Notes: a model not told the origin generated them from the sequence alone. A stretch of DNA of 43,376 nt from Spongiibacteraceae bacterium UBA5047 (GCA_002415025.1 DIBR01000060.1:1-43376); one strand, 5' to 3'. Numbered from the stretch's first letter, positions 27,345-36,238 are shown. Numbers and translations: made by a program.

Positions 27345-27368
27345 CGCGCCTTCGAAAAAGGGGCCATT

Positions 27369-28328
27369 ATGAAACTCGTTCTCGCCCCCATGGAGGGTGT
27401 TGTCAATGCGCGCATGCGGGCAATACTCACGGCTGTGGGGGGCATTGATCGCTGCGTTACCGAGTTTGTTCGCGTAACAACGCAACTGCTGCCACCGCGC
27501 GTTTTTTACCGCTACTGCCCGGAGTTGCACCACGGCAGCCTGACACCCTCCGGCACGCCAGTGTATGTGCAGTTGCTGGGGAGTGAGCCCAATGCTTTGG
27601 CCGAAAATGCCTCGCGGGCGGCAGAGCTGGGCGCCGCAGGCATTGATCTCAATTTTGGCTGCCCGGCCAAGACCGTAAACAAGCACCGCGGCGGCTCCAT
27701 TTTGCTGGACGAGCCGGAACTGATCCATCGCATTGTCGCGTCTGTGCGCCAGGCGGTGCCGGCGGCAACGCCGGTCACCGTGAAAATCCGGCTGGGTTAC
27801 GAGGACAGCGACCGCCTGCTTGAAGTAGCTCATGCTATTGAACACGGCGGCGCTAACGAGTTAGTTATTCATGCGCGCACCAAAGCGCAAGGTTACAAAC
27901 CCCCGGCTCACTGGCAGCGTATTGCCGAAGTGACTTCACAAATCAAACTCCCGGTCATCGCCAACGGCGAGATCTGGACGCGCACGGACTACCAGCGCTG
28001 CCGCGAGTTAAGTCACTGTCAGAACGTCATGCTGGGCCGTGGTTTACTGGCCAACCCCTCCCTTGCCCAGCAAATAAAGGCAGGGACTCAAGGAATGCCA
28101 TGGCAGAACGCACTGGAGTTGCTCGGTGGTTTTCAGGATGCACTCATCGGCTCCTGCAGTCCGCGGCATGCCTGCGGGCCTGTAAAACAGTGGCTCGGTT
28201 ATCTCAAATTGCACTACCCCGAAGCCGCCTTGCTACTTGCTCACGTCAAGCGCATTACAGACCCGGACATTATGCTTGATGCTATCCAAACGGAAGCGCA
28301 GAAATTTTTACTGGCTGAAAGCGCCTGA
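27369..28328 (+). CDS. dusC: tRNA-dihydrouridine synthase C
   Basis: A 319-residue FMN enzyme that reduces uridine to dihydrouridine in tRNA; DusC acts at U16 in Escherichia coli. Recognition rests on LAPMEGVVNARMRAIL, CVTEFVRVTTQLLPPRVFYRYCPEL, SGTPVYVQLLGSEP, DLNFGCPAKTVNKHRGG (Cys98 is the catalytic acid), KIRLGYED, HARTKAQGYKPPAHW, IANGEIW and MLGRGLLANPSL, in DusC order and length. A frame extended to 27312 is less likely; the ATG at 27369 has AAAGGGG 5 bases upstream. It is convergent with the signalling operon ending at 28353. Confidence 0.93.
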   Translation: MKLVLAPMEGVVNARMRAILTAVGGIDRCVTEFVRVTTQLLPPRVFYRYCPELHHGSLTPSGTPVYVQLLGSEPNALAENASRAAELGAAGIDLNFGCPAKTVNKHRGGSILLDEPELIHRIVASVRQAVPAATPVTVKIRLGYEDSDRLLEVAHAIEHGGANELVIHARTKAQGYKPPAHWQRIAEVTSQIKLPVIANGEIWTRTDYQRCRELSHCQNVMLGRGLLANPSLAQQIKAGTQGMPWQNALELLGGFQDALIGSCSPRHACGPVKQWLGYLKLHYPEAALLLAHVKRITDPDIMLDAIQTEAQKFLLAESA

Positions 28329-28352
28329 GCTCAGCTTCTACCCACTCGAGTA

Positions 28353-29591
28353 TCAGCACGGAACGGCAGGGAAAAGCTCTCCTTGTACGAGTTCAAAGCC
28401 TTGTTGCTCTAATTCTCCAAGCGCAAGCTCAGTATCTGCACCCAACCCTATCGCGGTCTTCCCGGAAGACTTCACAACACTTGCCAGTATTGAGGTCAAT
28501 TGAGAATTTTCGGCACTACCTTTGTAAAAAAACGCATCAAGCGGACGAACAAATTGTGCCGGCAACGCCCCCAGCTGGACAAGACTATCAACACCCGCAC
28601 CAAAATGTCCTAACAGCAGAGAAATACCTTCAGCGTGAAATTCGCAAACAAAACGTTGTAGAAGCTCAAATTGACCAGCCAAATTCCGGTGCGGAACACC
28701 AAGCACCAGACCACGGCGGAGCAGCGGATAGCGATCTAGCTCGGACTTTAGAAATCGAGTAAATTCCGATGCCGCAACCGACTCCGCAGCCAACATGAAC
28801 AGATACCTCGGAGCCTGTTCATCGGAATGCTGTTGTAGCAAAGAGTCTCGTATTTTACGAAGTAGCCATCGATCAAGGGTAACGGCCATACCCAGGTCAG
28901 CCAGTTCATCCCGAAATACCTCGCCCGGGACAACTACCCCATCGGCGACCATGGAAAATTCCAGGTCGAGCAAAACCGCTTTTCTCGTCACCACGTCAAC
29001 AACAGGGCGCTGCGAAAGCTTGAAGCCATCATGAAGAAAAGCATGGTGAATTTGCGATGCCCAGCCGGCTTCGGCAATTTCGCCGATGCTTTCTGGCGCC
29101 GCCGAGAACCGCAAATTGTTTCCGCCTGCTTTTTTTGCCTGAAACAAGGCTAGCTCTGCTCGCGAAAACGCTACGCTTTCGCTTCGGTCACTGTCTAGTA
29201 ACAGTGTCGCCCCGGCAGACAACGTGATGTGAATCACCCTGTCCTGCCAAAGGAACTCGTGGGCGGCTACAGTCTCCAGCACATTGGCAGCCAGTTCGCA
29301 CAGGTCGGTCTGCTCTGTATTTGGCAGTAGCAGCGCAAAGCTACCCGCACCAACATAGGCGCATATCTGGCCACGCTCCAGCAGTGAAATGATGCAGGTT
29401 TGCAGGCGCTCTACAAGAAAGTCTCCAGCCGGGTAGCCACTGCTCGCATTCACAAAGCGAAAGGCGTCAATGTCGATAACAACAAGCCCGTGCTGCCGGG
29501 TACTGTGCAAGGCGTCATTGGTGAGCAGGGAAAGCTGCTGAAAGAATTCTTCCCTGTTCACAATACTTATCCCCAACTCGCGCTCTCCCAA
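28353..29591 (-). CDS. degenerate GGDEF-EAL protein (no intact cyclase or phosphodiesterase motif)
   Basis: A 412-residue soluble protein with a GGDEF-fold domain (about 10-165; VNREEFFQQL, VVIDIDAFRFVNASSGYPAGDFLVERL, SAGATLLLDSDRS, AELALFQAKKAGGNNLRF) and an EAL-like domain (about 180-405). The GGDEF site is GAGSF (81-85). In the EAL part the first motif is DLEF (209-212), DDFG is replaced by GHFGAG (328-333), and the KxD motif by RPLD. Neither activity is expected, so it may bind a nucleotide or act by protein contact. Start: TTG at 29591, or GTG at 29561 with GGGGA upstream. It is the last gene of the six-gene operon, 16 bases after the kinase-like gene. Confidence 0.85.
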   Translation of the reverse strand: MGERELGISIVNREEFFQQLSLLTNDALHSTRQHGLVVIDIDAFRFVNASSGYPAGDFLVERLQTCIISLLERGQICAYVGAGSFALLLPNTEQTDLCELAANVLETVAAHEFLWQDRVIHITLSAGATLLLDSDRSESVAFSRAELALFQAKKAGGNNLRFSAAPESIGEIAEAGWASQIHHAFLHDGFKLSQRPVVDVVTRKAVLLDLEFSMVADGVVVPGEVFRDELADLGMAVTLDRWLLRKIRDSLLQQHSDEQAPRYLFMLAAESVAASEFTRFLKSELDRYPLLRRGLVLGVPHRNLAGQFELLQRFVCEFHAEGISLLLGHFGAGVDSLVQLGALPAQFVRPLDAFFYKGSAENSQLTSILASVVKSSGKTAIGLGADTELALGELEQQGFELVQGELFPAVPC

Positions 29592-29607
29592 AGATCGGCC
29601 CCGCCTG

Positions 29608-30792
29608 TCAAGAATCTGTTACCGGCAAAGTAAACGTGATGCGTGCACCTCCCAGAGGGCTATCCTCAACCTGAATTTCACCGCCGTGCCATCGCACAAT
29701 CTTCCGACAGATATTCAAGCCGATACCACTACCCACTGCCATCGGCTTGTGTCCGCTACGCCGAAACAGCGAAAAGACTGACTGGCGTTCCTCAACAGGA
29801 ATTCCCGAACCATTATCATCGATACTGAAACACCAATAGTCTCCCTGGCGATCAGCAGAAAGCCGGATTTGCGGAGCGTTATCTGACTGAAACTGTATCG
29901 CGTTTGAAAGCAGGTTCTGTAGCAGCTGGAACAATTGTCGCCGGCTTCCCGCGACCGTTGGCAAACCGTCGGAGTCTATCCGGGCTGCGCTGCTATCAAT
30001 CTCAGACTTCAGCGATACGCGAACGTCGTCCAGCAGCGAGTTGAGATCAACCAGCGAGCGTGGATCATTGAAACTGCCTGACTCGGTCAGCCGAACCAGA
30101 TCGTCTACCCGCAAATAGATATCTGTTGTCATCGCCTTGACCGACTCCAGCATCCTCTGTTGCTCGGGAGAAAGTACGGCCTTGAGTTCGCTGCACAAAG
30201 CCTGCACTGCCGTGACAACGTCCCTCATCGGCTGCCTGACTTGATCGGAGCCTATTTGCGACAATATGTTGAGTTCGTCCACAATGCCAACCAGTTGCCG
30301 ACGGGTACGGGCGAGTGCCGCCATATCGCGATACGATGCCAGTGCCGTTTGTATTACAGTATACAAACGATCCTGCGTCAGCTCGGTTTTAGCTCTATAG
30401 TCATTAATGTCATACACTTTCATAACATGCCGCTCGGGCGCCATACCCGGCTGCCCGGTGCGAAGAATGATCCGTACAAACTGGTTGCCCAATGTCTGCC
30501 GCACAAACTGGGCAAACTGAAGACCTGCGTCATCCGATTCCATCACGACATCAAGTAATATAATTGCGATGTCCGGGTGCTGCATAATGACCGCCTGGGC
30601 CTCGGCGGCAGAATAGGCGCTCACAAATTCGAGCGCCCTGCCTGCGAAACGAAATTCGCCGAGAGCAAGCCGGGTAATACTGTGGACTTCATCCTCATCA
30701 TCAACGATGAACACTTTCCAGCGCGCGTCGGATTTGTCCTCGGTTTTGACTTTAGGCTCCGCAGCCAGTACCAGACGATCATCATCAACCAT
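29608..30792 (-). CDS. receiver plus histidine-kinase core lacking the phospho-accepting histidine
   Basis: A 394-residue protein: receiver domain (about 25-150; VFIVDDEDEVHSIT, phospho-acceptor Asp81 in LLDVVME, RTGQPG at 111-116, KTELT at 135-139), a helical dimerisation region, and an HATPase domain (about 248-392). The ATP site looks whole: N-box NLLSNAIQF, DDNGSGIP, VFSLF and GSGIGLNICRKIV. Where related kinases have SHDLxEPLR it has SDQVRQPMR (182-190), so the histidine is missing. It could still bind ATP, heterodimerise, or act as a phosphatase or decoy. Its receiver closely resembles that of the upstream gene. Ten bases separate the two. Confidence 0.88.
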   Translation of the reverse strand: MVDDDRLVLAAEPKVKTEDKSDARWKVFIVDDEDEVHSITRLALGEFRFAGRALEFVSAYSAAEAQAVIMQHPDIAIILLDVVMESDDAGLQFAQFVRQTLGNQFVRIILRTGQPGMAPERHVMKVYDINDYRAKTELTQDRLYTVIQTALASYRDMAALARTRRQLVGIVDELNILSQIGSDQVRQPMRDVVTAVQALCSELKAVLSPEQQRMLESVKAMTTDIYLRVDDLVRLTESGSFNDPRSLVDLNSLLDDVRVSLKSEIDSSAARIDSDGLPTVAGSRRQLFQLLQNLLSNAIQFQSDNAPQIRLSADRQGDYWCFSIDDNGSGIPVEERQSVFSLFRRSGHKPMAVGSGIGLNICRKIVRWHGGEIQVEDSPLGGARITFTLPVTDS

Positions 30793-30802
30793 CAGGGCAC
30801 TC

Positions 30803-31759
30803 CTAATGCTGGCGTCTCATCATTAACAATAGCTTTTCATGCGCCAGAGCGACATTCTTGGCAAATATCTCGACCAACGAAAAATCCTGCACACTGATTT
30901 TTGCTTCTCCGGATACATACAATATGTGTTTCACTGAGCCCTCGGTAGTATAAACCCCGACAAAATAATTACTGCCATAGACATTCTTGACCGACAACAT
31001 AGCGGTATTGATACGCTTGCATACTTCTGGCGGCAAGGCCGAATAGCCACCGTGATCTGCCAGATCCGTGTACCTCCCGGTTGCCGCAACCACCTCGATG
31101 CCACTACCGGACTTCTCCAGAGCTATGCCTGATGCACGCACGACGATCAAGTCCTGCTCGAGGTAAAGCAGCGCCGAAACCTGCTCTATAACCCCCTGCG
31201 TGAATTCATTCAGAGATTTGCACTCGAAAAGATCAGCCGAAGCGCTAATCACTTTCAGCAAACCCTGCCTGTGTTTTTCCAGTGCAACAAGGTCCCGATA
31301 GGACGACAAGCTTGTGTAAACGCAGGTAAACAGCTTCTGCCGGGTAAGCTCCGTTTTTTCCTTGTAATCATTAATATCATAGCCGGTAATAACGCTGTAC
31401 TCCGGCGCCTGCCCCGGCTGCCCCGTGCGAAGGACAATCCGCACAAACCGGTTATTGAGAACCTCCCGGATATACTGCACCAGTTCGAGGCCGGCGTTAT
31501 CTGTCTCCATTACCACGTCCAGAAGAATCATCGCAATATTGCTGCGGCTTTTAAGGATTGTCTTGGCGTCTGCCGCCGAATAGGCGCTGATAATATCGAG
31601 GCCGCGCCCCGCATATTCAAATCCGTTCAGCGCGAGACTCGTAACAGAATGTACCTCCTGCTCGTCATCAACCACCAACAGCGTCCACGTATCAGCGGCA
31701 AAGCCGGAAGAATCTCCAGCGTCTTCATCAGCAAGCGTTAAAGAATCGTGGGTATTCAT
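30803..31759 (-). CDS. receiver-DUF3369 response regulator
   Basis: A 318-residue protein: receiver domain (about 27-150; LLVVDDEQEVHSVT, Asp81 in LLDVVMETD, FVRIVLRTGQPGQAPE, GYDINDYKEKTELT) followed by a DUF3369 domain (about 165-315; a GAF-like sensory fold, for example LYLEQDLIVVRASG and KRINTAMLSVKNVYGSNYFVGVYTTEG). DUF3369 proteins often carry a further output such as HD-GYP; none is present here. Its start overlaps the sensor kinase stop by 4 bases, so it is the natural phosphorylation target of that kinase. It probably passes the signal to the next two genes by protein contact. Confidence 0.88.
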   Translation of the reverse strand: MNTHDSLTLADEDAGDSSGFAADTWTLLVVDDEQEVHSVTSLALNGFEYAGRGLDIISAYSAADAKTILKSRSNIAMILLDVVMETDNAGLELVQYIREVLNNRFVRIVLRTGQPGQAPEYSVITGYDINDYKEKTELTRQKLFTCVYTSLSSYRDLVALEKHRQGLLKVISASADLFECKSLNEFTQGVIEQVSALLYLEQDLIVVRASGIALEKSGSGIEVVAATGRYTDLADHGGYSALPPEVCKRINTAMLSVKNVYGSNYFVGVYTTEGSVKHILYVSGEAKISVQDFSLVEIFAKNVALAHEKLLLMMRRQH

Positions 31760-33360
31760 GAAGGCACTCCTGCTTGTCTGATATCTACCGGAAACGTCAG
31801 CTGAACCAGCACTCCCCTGCCCTGCTCGCTGTGGATATCGATTTTCCCGCCAAGTTGCTGGGTAACAAGGTTATAGACGATATGCATGCCAAGCCCGCTA
31901 CCGCCGGCTGCTCGTCGGGTGGTAAAGAAGGGATCAAATACCTTCCGTAAATTCTGTTCAGAAATACCTTCGCCGTCATCAGCGTATATCAGCGTAATCA
32001 GCCCCCCCTCATCGCATTCAGCCCCCAGAGAAATAGACCCGGGCTGATTATCAGGGAAGCCGTGAACCAAAGAGTTCATAACCAGATTGGTAATCACCTG
32101 TGATATGGCGCCAGGATAGCTGTGAACCTGTATCGATTTATCTATATTCACATTGACTTTTATTAGCGTCTTTTTTAACCGGGGACGAAGGCTAAGCAGC
32201 ACTTCTTCAACGTATTCATAGAGATTAAAACGCCGCGTTTCACTGCTGGACTGATCTACCGCAACCTGCTTGAAACTGTGTATAAGGTTTGCAGCCCGGT
32301 TGAGATTAGTCATCAGAATATTTGCCGACTGAATCGCCATGGACATATATCTTCGCAGCCCTGAGTCGGTTAGCCTGCCGGCCTCATAGTTTTCCAGAGC
32401 TTCTTCAGTTGAAGAATGCAAAGTAGATGACGCAGTGACTCCAACGCCAATGGGCGTATTTATCTCATGTGCAACGCCTGCTACCAGGGCACCGAGCGAG
32501 GCCATCTTTTCCTGATGAACCAATTGCTCCTGGGTTTTCTTCAGCCTCAGCAAGGTCTGATTCAATGTGCTGTTGGTCGCCTCAATTTCCCCCAATCGCA
32601 CCTCCAGTTCCTTGCGCGTTGCCTGAAGCTGACTATCTCGGTCCTGAATCTGCGCGATCATGTGGTTAAAGCTGTCAAACAACTTTCCGATTTCATCATT
32701 GGCAAACTTTTCAACCCGCGTAGCAAGATCCGGTTCCTGAGACAGCTTCTGGGTAACGCCCAGAAGCCGCTGGATAGGCTGCTCTACCAATCCGCGAAAA
32801 AAGGATGCCAAGCCGTATGCCACAGCCACACATATTACCAAGGTAAGAACAACAGTCACTCCGGCAACTTTGCTGGATGCGACCAGATCGTCGACACTTC
32901 TTCGGAGATAGATATAGCCAATAGGTTCGCTGTCAATTGTGACCGGGCTGATCGCTTCTATATGCGTGGAATCCGGACCACTATCGCCGAGCGCGCCAAC
33001 GCTTTTGCAGGGTGTCTTTGACAGCAGCGGGTTATATTCAGCGAAAACCACTGTTTGACGGCTGACGCCTCCCCTGAATACGCAGGCAAGCTCCAGTTCC
33101 GGCAAAGATTTCAGTGACGCGAGGAGTGTCCGGGCGGCTACATCATCATTAAAACTCAACGCTGCGGATACGTTTTCGGCATATATCTGCGAGGTAATTT
33201 TCAACTCGCGTTCTATACGTGTTTTGGTCGAATTCCAACCCAGAAGCAGTGAAACCGATGCATTGATGACCAGAACCAGCATGCTGGTGCCAATAATCGC
33301 CACCAGCATTTTCTGACGAATGGGTAAATCCCTTATGCTGCCGAGGAAAGCAGACATCAC
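31756..33360 (-). CDS. CHASE8-HAMP sensor histidine kinase
   Basis: A 534-residue inner-membrane kinase. Membrane segments lie at about 18-41 and 164-188. The periplasmic domain between them has the CHASE8 pattern (SQIYAENVSAALSFNDDVAARTLLASLKSLPELELACVF). Then come HAMP (about 188-242), a coiled coil (about 240-288), and HisKA with His298 in VAHEINTPIGVG. HATPase follows with NLVMNSLVHG (Asn429), DDGEGI (461-466), FDPFFTTR and GSGLGMHIVYNLV. CHASE8 is best known from YfiN/DgcN cyclases, where periplasmic YfiR controls it. Here it is on a kinase, and a YfiR-like gene overlaps its start by 4 bases. Confidence 0.9.
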   Translation of the reverse strand: MMSAFLGSIRDLPIRQKMLVAIIGTSMLVLVINASVSLLLGWNSTKTRIERELKITSQIYAENVSAALSFNDDVAARTLLASLKSLPELELACVFRGGVSRQTVVFAEYNPLLSKTPCKSVGALGDSGPDSTHIEAISPVTIDSEPIGYIYLRRSVDDLVASSKVAGVTVVLTLVICVAVAYGLASFFRGLVEQPIQRLLGVTQKLSQEPDLATRVEKFANDEIGKLFDSFNHMIAQIQDRDSQLQATRKELEVRLGEIEATNSTLNQTLLRLKKTQEQLVHQEKMASLGALVAGVAHEINTPIGVGVTASSTLHSSTEEALENYEAGRLTDSGLRRYMSMAIQSANILMTNLNRAANLIHSFKQVAVDQSSSETRRFNLYEYVEEVLLSLRPRLKKTLIKVNVNIDKSIQVHSYPGAISQVITNLVMNSLVHGFPDNQPGSISLGAECDEGGLITLIYADDGEGISEQNLRKVFDPFFTTRRAAGGSGLGMHIVYNLVTQQLGGKIDIHSEQGRGVLVQLTFPVDIRQAGVPS

Positions 33361-33932
33361 TCTACAACTCGCTGAGCCAGAGAAAGCAATTTACTGCTTA
33401 TGCGCACTCCTTTTTGCCGCGCCAGCCCCAAATTGATATCGAAACGAATTTTTTCTGCAACCACAACAAACCCGAAAACACCGTAGTCGCTCGCAAATTC
33501 ACTGCCCTCCCCCACCGTAACTATTCCGGGTGCCTGCAACTCAAATTGCCAGTCGGCAACGGGATGGTTGCGCGGCAGATAGACGACATCACACGAGGAG
33601 ACTTCCTGACCGGATCGCAGAAGACGCACCTCGACTCGCCGCCCCTGACTCTCCTTGCTCGTGAGCGTTTCTCTCATCACTTCATAGACGGATGTATCTC
33701 TAGCCACACAGATATGCAGTGAGTCTCTCATGCTGTCATCCGGCCAACTGAGATACTTGGTAAAATTATAGATAAAGGCTGACTTAACCCGTGTTTCAAG
33801 CTGCCGTTCGTCGGCGAGCGACAATGACGACACAAATACAAGCACTAACCACCACACCCCGAAGCGTAGCCCGCACAGCATCTCTGCAAATGTCCTGGCG
33901 GTAGGGTACTTATCTGTATCTCGGGAAGACAT
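33357..33932 (-). CDS. YfiR-family periplasmic protein
   Basis: A 191-residue secreted protein of the YfiR/DUF4154 family (PF13689). After a hydrophobic signal segment (about 27-43), the family core appears: VKSAFIYNFTKYLSWPDD, LHICVARDTSVYEVMRETL, VEVRLLRSGQEVSSCDVVYLPRN, GIVTVGEGSEFASDYGVFGFVVVAEKIRFDINLGLARQKGVRISSKLLSLAQRVV. YfiR of Pseudomonas represses the cyclase YfiN in the periplasm; here the expected partner is the CHASE8 kinase. The ATG at 33932 directly follows the receptor stop; a GTG at 33947 and an ATG at 33881 are alternatives. The chosen start leaves a long N-region before the signal helix. Confidence 0.88.
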   Translation of the reverse strand: MSSRDTDKYPTARTFAEMLCGLRFGVWWLVLVFVSSLSLADERQLETRVKSAFIYNFTKYLSWPDDSMRDSLHICVARDTSVYEVMRETLTSKESQGRRVEVRLLRSGQEVSSCDVVYLPRNHPVADWQFELQAPGIVTVGEGSEFASDYGVFGFVVVAEKIRFDINLGLARQKGVRISSKLLSLAQRVVE

Positions 33933-33934
33933 TC

Positions 33935-35902
33935 TCAGTAAGTCCACTCAAGGCCAAAGACTACAGCGCGATGAACTTCTGTTTCACTCGTTGCCGTGCT
34001 GAATTCCGGGTGGGCCTTGTCGAGCAGGTTTTGACCCAGCAGTGTCAGACGAAGATTGCTGTCAACCTGCCACGACACAGACAGGTCCAACTCCGTATAG
34101 CCGTCGACTTTTCTGTCCGGCAGTTTGCTGACATTGCGCAATCGCATATCCATACCGAGCGTATCAGTTGCTTGCCAGCTGCTGTGCAACATACCCTGAT
34201 GTCGGGGATCATTCCGGTTGTCTGTCTTGATAGACGTATCAGTGCTGCCCCGCTTGGCATGATAGTCAATATGCTGGTAAGCATACGATGCTCGATGAAC
34301 CCAAGCATCGGAATAGTTCCATTGTATCGATACTTCTACGCCGCTTGAGTCTCCCTCGCCCTCATTGGAAACCTCGGCAGGAAACACAGAAAAGTCCAGA
34401 CCGCGCAGTTCGTCATAGGTATTACGGTACAGTGCAACATCAAGCGTCAGATCGTCGCTGTAGCGCTGCCTGAAACCAAACTCCAGAGCCACCAGCTTTT
34501 CTGAATCGAAATTGGGACTTCCCGCGATAATAACCGTCCCCGCAGGCGCGGGGCTCGGTGCAAAGATCAGAATATTTTCATCAAGTCGTGTGGGAATTCT
34601 TACTGCTTTAGATACTGCACCCCACAGAGTAGTACCGGAGGAGGGCGTATACGCCAAACGAAGCGTTGGCTGTACTTCAATGCCGGAGTAGTTATTTTTC
34701 TCGGCCTTTACTCCTGCAGTCAGGCGCACCCTGTTTTCTATCAGTTCTATCTGATCTTGTATGAATACATCATACGTTTCATCAGCGCGCTTGTGCGGCA
34801 GAAAGCCCAGAAGGTTCTGATCAGGAGAATCGATTTCATCGCATGTGTGCCGGTAGGACGCACCCAGGACTAATTCATGGCTATCGCCAAGGCTAAAGTG
34901 AGTAGTCCCCTCGACTTCTATAGTGCGGCGCTTCTCCAGAAACAAGCCCGGTATACTAAAGTCACTCTCTTCTACGTAAGCTGCCAGCTCGAAACCGTCG
35001 CGGCTAGTCGTTTCGCTCGACCATCGCGCGAGAATAAAGTCCACTTCGTTGGTTTCATCCCGGCTTTTCCCAAACTGACTGACGCGATCCCGGTACACCT
35101 CGCCCTGCAGCATTAAACTGGAGTCACCCGCTCCCAGCTGGATATCCGAGCGAAAACCGAGTCGCGAACTTTCGAAGCCGTCATCAGCGGATCTGCCATT
35201 GCGATACCTGAAGTCAGCAAAGCGTTCTTGTCTTCCGTATAGTTGCAGAGCGGCGCTATCATTCTTGTAAGAAGTAGAAAAGCCTGCGTGCGTGCGCTCG
35301 CCATTCCCCGCTCCTGCTTCAAGATACAGGGGTTCTGCCTCCCTGGCCGAGCGAGTGACGATATTAATCACCCCGTTCACCGCATTTGCGCCCCAGAGCG
35401 AGGCTCCCGGACCACGAATAACCTCGATGCGTTCAATATTCTGCATAAGAATATTGTGTTTGTGCCAGTAAACTCCGGAAAACAGAGGCGTATACAAGCT
35501 GCGCCCGTCCAGCAAGACTTCAAGTTTATCGACGAGAGTGCCATTAAAGCCTCGCGTCGTTACCGCCCAACTATGAGCATCAACTCTCGCAACCGTTACG
35601 CCGGGAACAAGCCTTAACGCTTCAGGCATTGTCTTCACGCCCGCACGCCGTATTTCGTCGCCGGTTAGTACGAAAATTGCCGCCGCCGACCTCAGCCACG
35701 GCTCCTCGGATTTGGAAGCCGAGTAGACGGAGATATTCATAAGGCTTTCTAGGGAAAGGTCTGCCAGATCCCCTCCTCCAAATGCCGACGAGGGGTCTTT
35801 GTCCGAACTCATGGCACCGGAAGCAAGGCTAGCCGACGAAAGGCTCACTGCGAGCGCGATACAGTTGTGAAGAATTCGTTTTTTGAACACCGTAGCGGAC
35901 AT
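33935..35902 (-). CDS. TonB-dependent receptor of the signalling operon
   Basis: A 655-residue outer-membrane receptor. After a signal peptide comes a segment DLADLSLESLMNISVYSASKSEEPWLRSAAAIFVLTGDEI, typical of receptors encoded with YfiR-like and kinase genes, then the plug (MPEALRLVPGVTVARVDAHSWAVTTRGFNG, EVIRGPGASLWGANAVNGVINIVTRSA) and a barrel ending AVVFGLEWTY. It lacks an N-terminal STN signalling domain, so FecA-style anti-sigma signalling is not expected. CAGGAGAGAG lies before the ATG. It is the first of six genes. A ligand could be sensed after uptake by the YfiR/CHASE8 pair; the ligand is unknown. Confidence 0.92.
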   Translation of the reverse strand: MSATVFKKRILHNCIALAVSLSSASLASGAMSSDKDPSSAFGGGDLADLSLESLMNISVYSASKSEEPWLRSAAAIFVLTGDEIRRAGVKTMPEALRLVPGVTVARVDAHSWAVTTRGFNGTLVDKLEVLLDGRSLYTPLFSGVYWHKHNILMQNIERIEVIRGPGASLWGANAVNGVINIVTRSAREAEPLYLEAGAGNGERTHAGFSTSYKNDSAALQLYGRQERFADFRYRNGRSADDGFESSRLGFRSDIQLGAGDSSLMLQGEVYRDRVSQFGKSRDETNEVDFILARWSSETTSRDGFELAAYVEESDFSIPGLFLEKRRTIEVEGTTHFSLGDSHELVLGASYRHTCDEIDSPDQNLLGFLPHKRADETYDVFIQDQIELIENRVRLTAGVKAEKNNYSGIEVQPTLRLAYTPSSGTTLWGAVSKAVRIPTRLDENILIFAPSPAPAGTVIIAGSPNFDSEKLVALEFGFRQRYSDDLTLDVALYRNTYDELRGLDFSVFPAEVSNEGEGDSSGVEVSIQWNYSDAWVHRASYAYQHIDYHAKRGSTDTSIKTDNRNDPRHQGMLHSSWQATDTLGMDMRLRNVSKLPDRKVDGYTELDLSVSWQVDSNLRLTLLGQNLLDKAHPEFSTATSETEVHRAVVFGLEWTY

Positions 35903-36238
35903 ACTCTCTCTCCTGTAGTCAAAGGAGCGTTAGTCACGCGCAAATGGCGGGCCGCGCTGTCACGATCCGTGTCGAGCTGCAAAACCAACTTTATCCAAGA
36001 GGAGCCTTGAAGCACTGCCTGCGATACTAGACCGCCGCATCCAGCATGAGTATTGGGGGAAGTACTGACACGAAGAAGACCGCTAGGTCGCAAAATCGGC
36101 TCAATGAGAATTTGAATTCGGGGCTAGAGAGATAACGACGATCGGCTTCGGACGCCGACTCGCGCCGTGGGTCGAGCTTTTGTTGAGAGACAAAAAAAAG
36201 GGGCCATAAAGGCCCCAGGGGGAAACCATTGACCAGAC
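35903..36238. other. intergenic region upstream of the signalling operon
   Basis: These 336 bases lie between the receptor operon and the small secreted protein gene, both on the minus strand. They hold the receptor's ribosome site, the terminator of the upstream gene (36200-36216) and presumably the operon promoter. I could not find a convincing -35/-10 pair. No supported frame or RNA gene was seen. Confidence 0.5.
36192..36216 (-). terminator. rho-independent terminator of the small secreted protein gene
   Basis: The 6-base-pair stem GGGGCC/GGCCCC has loop ATAAA, followed on the minus strand by eight T. It lies 23 bases beyond the stop codon of the gene at 36239. Confidence 0.8.

Noticed and set aside
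30160..30558. 132-codon plus-strand frame inside the receiver/kinase gene
   Set aside because: Antisense shadow of a gene with conserved receiver and ATPase motifs; low-complexity residue pattern.
32467..33021. 184-codon plus-strand frame
   Set aside because: Antisense of the CHASE8 kinase. Many Cys/His/Gln residues from reversed codons and no recognisable domain.
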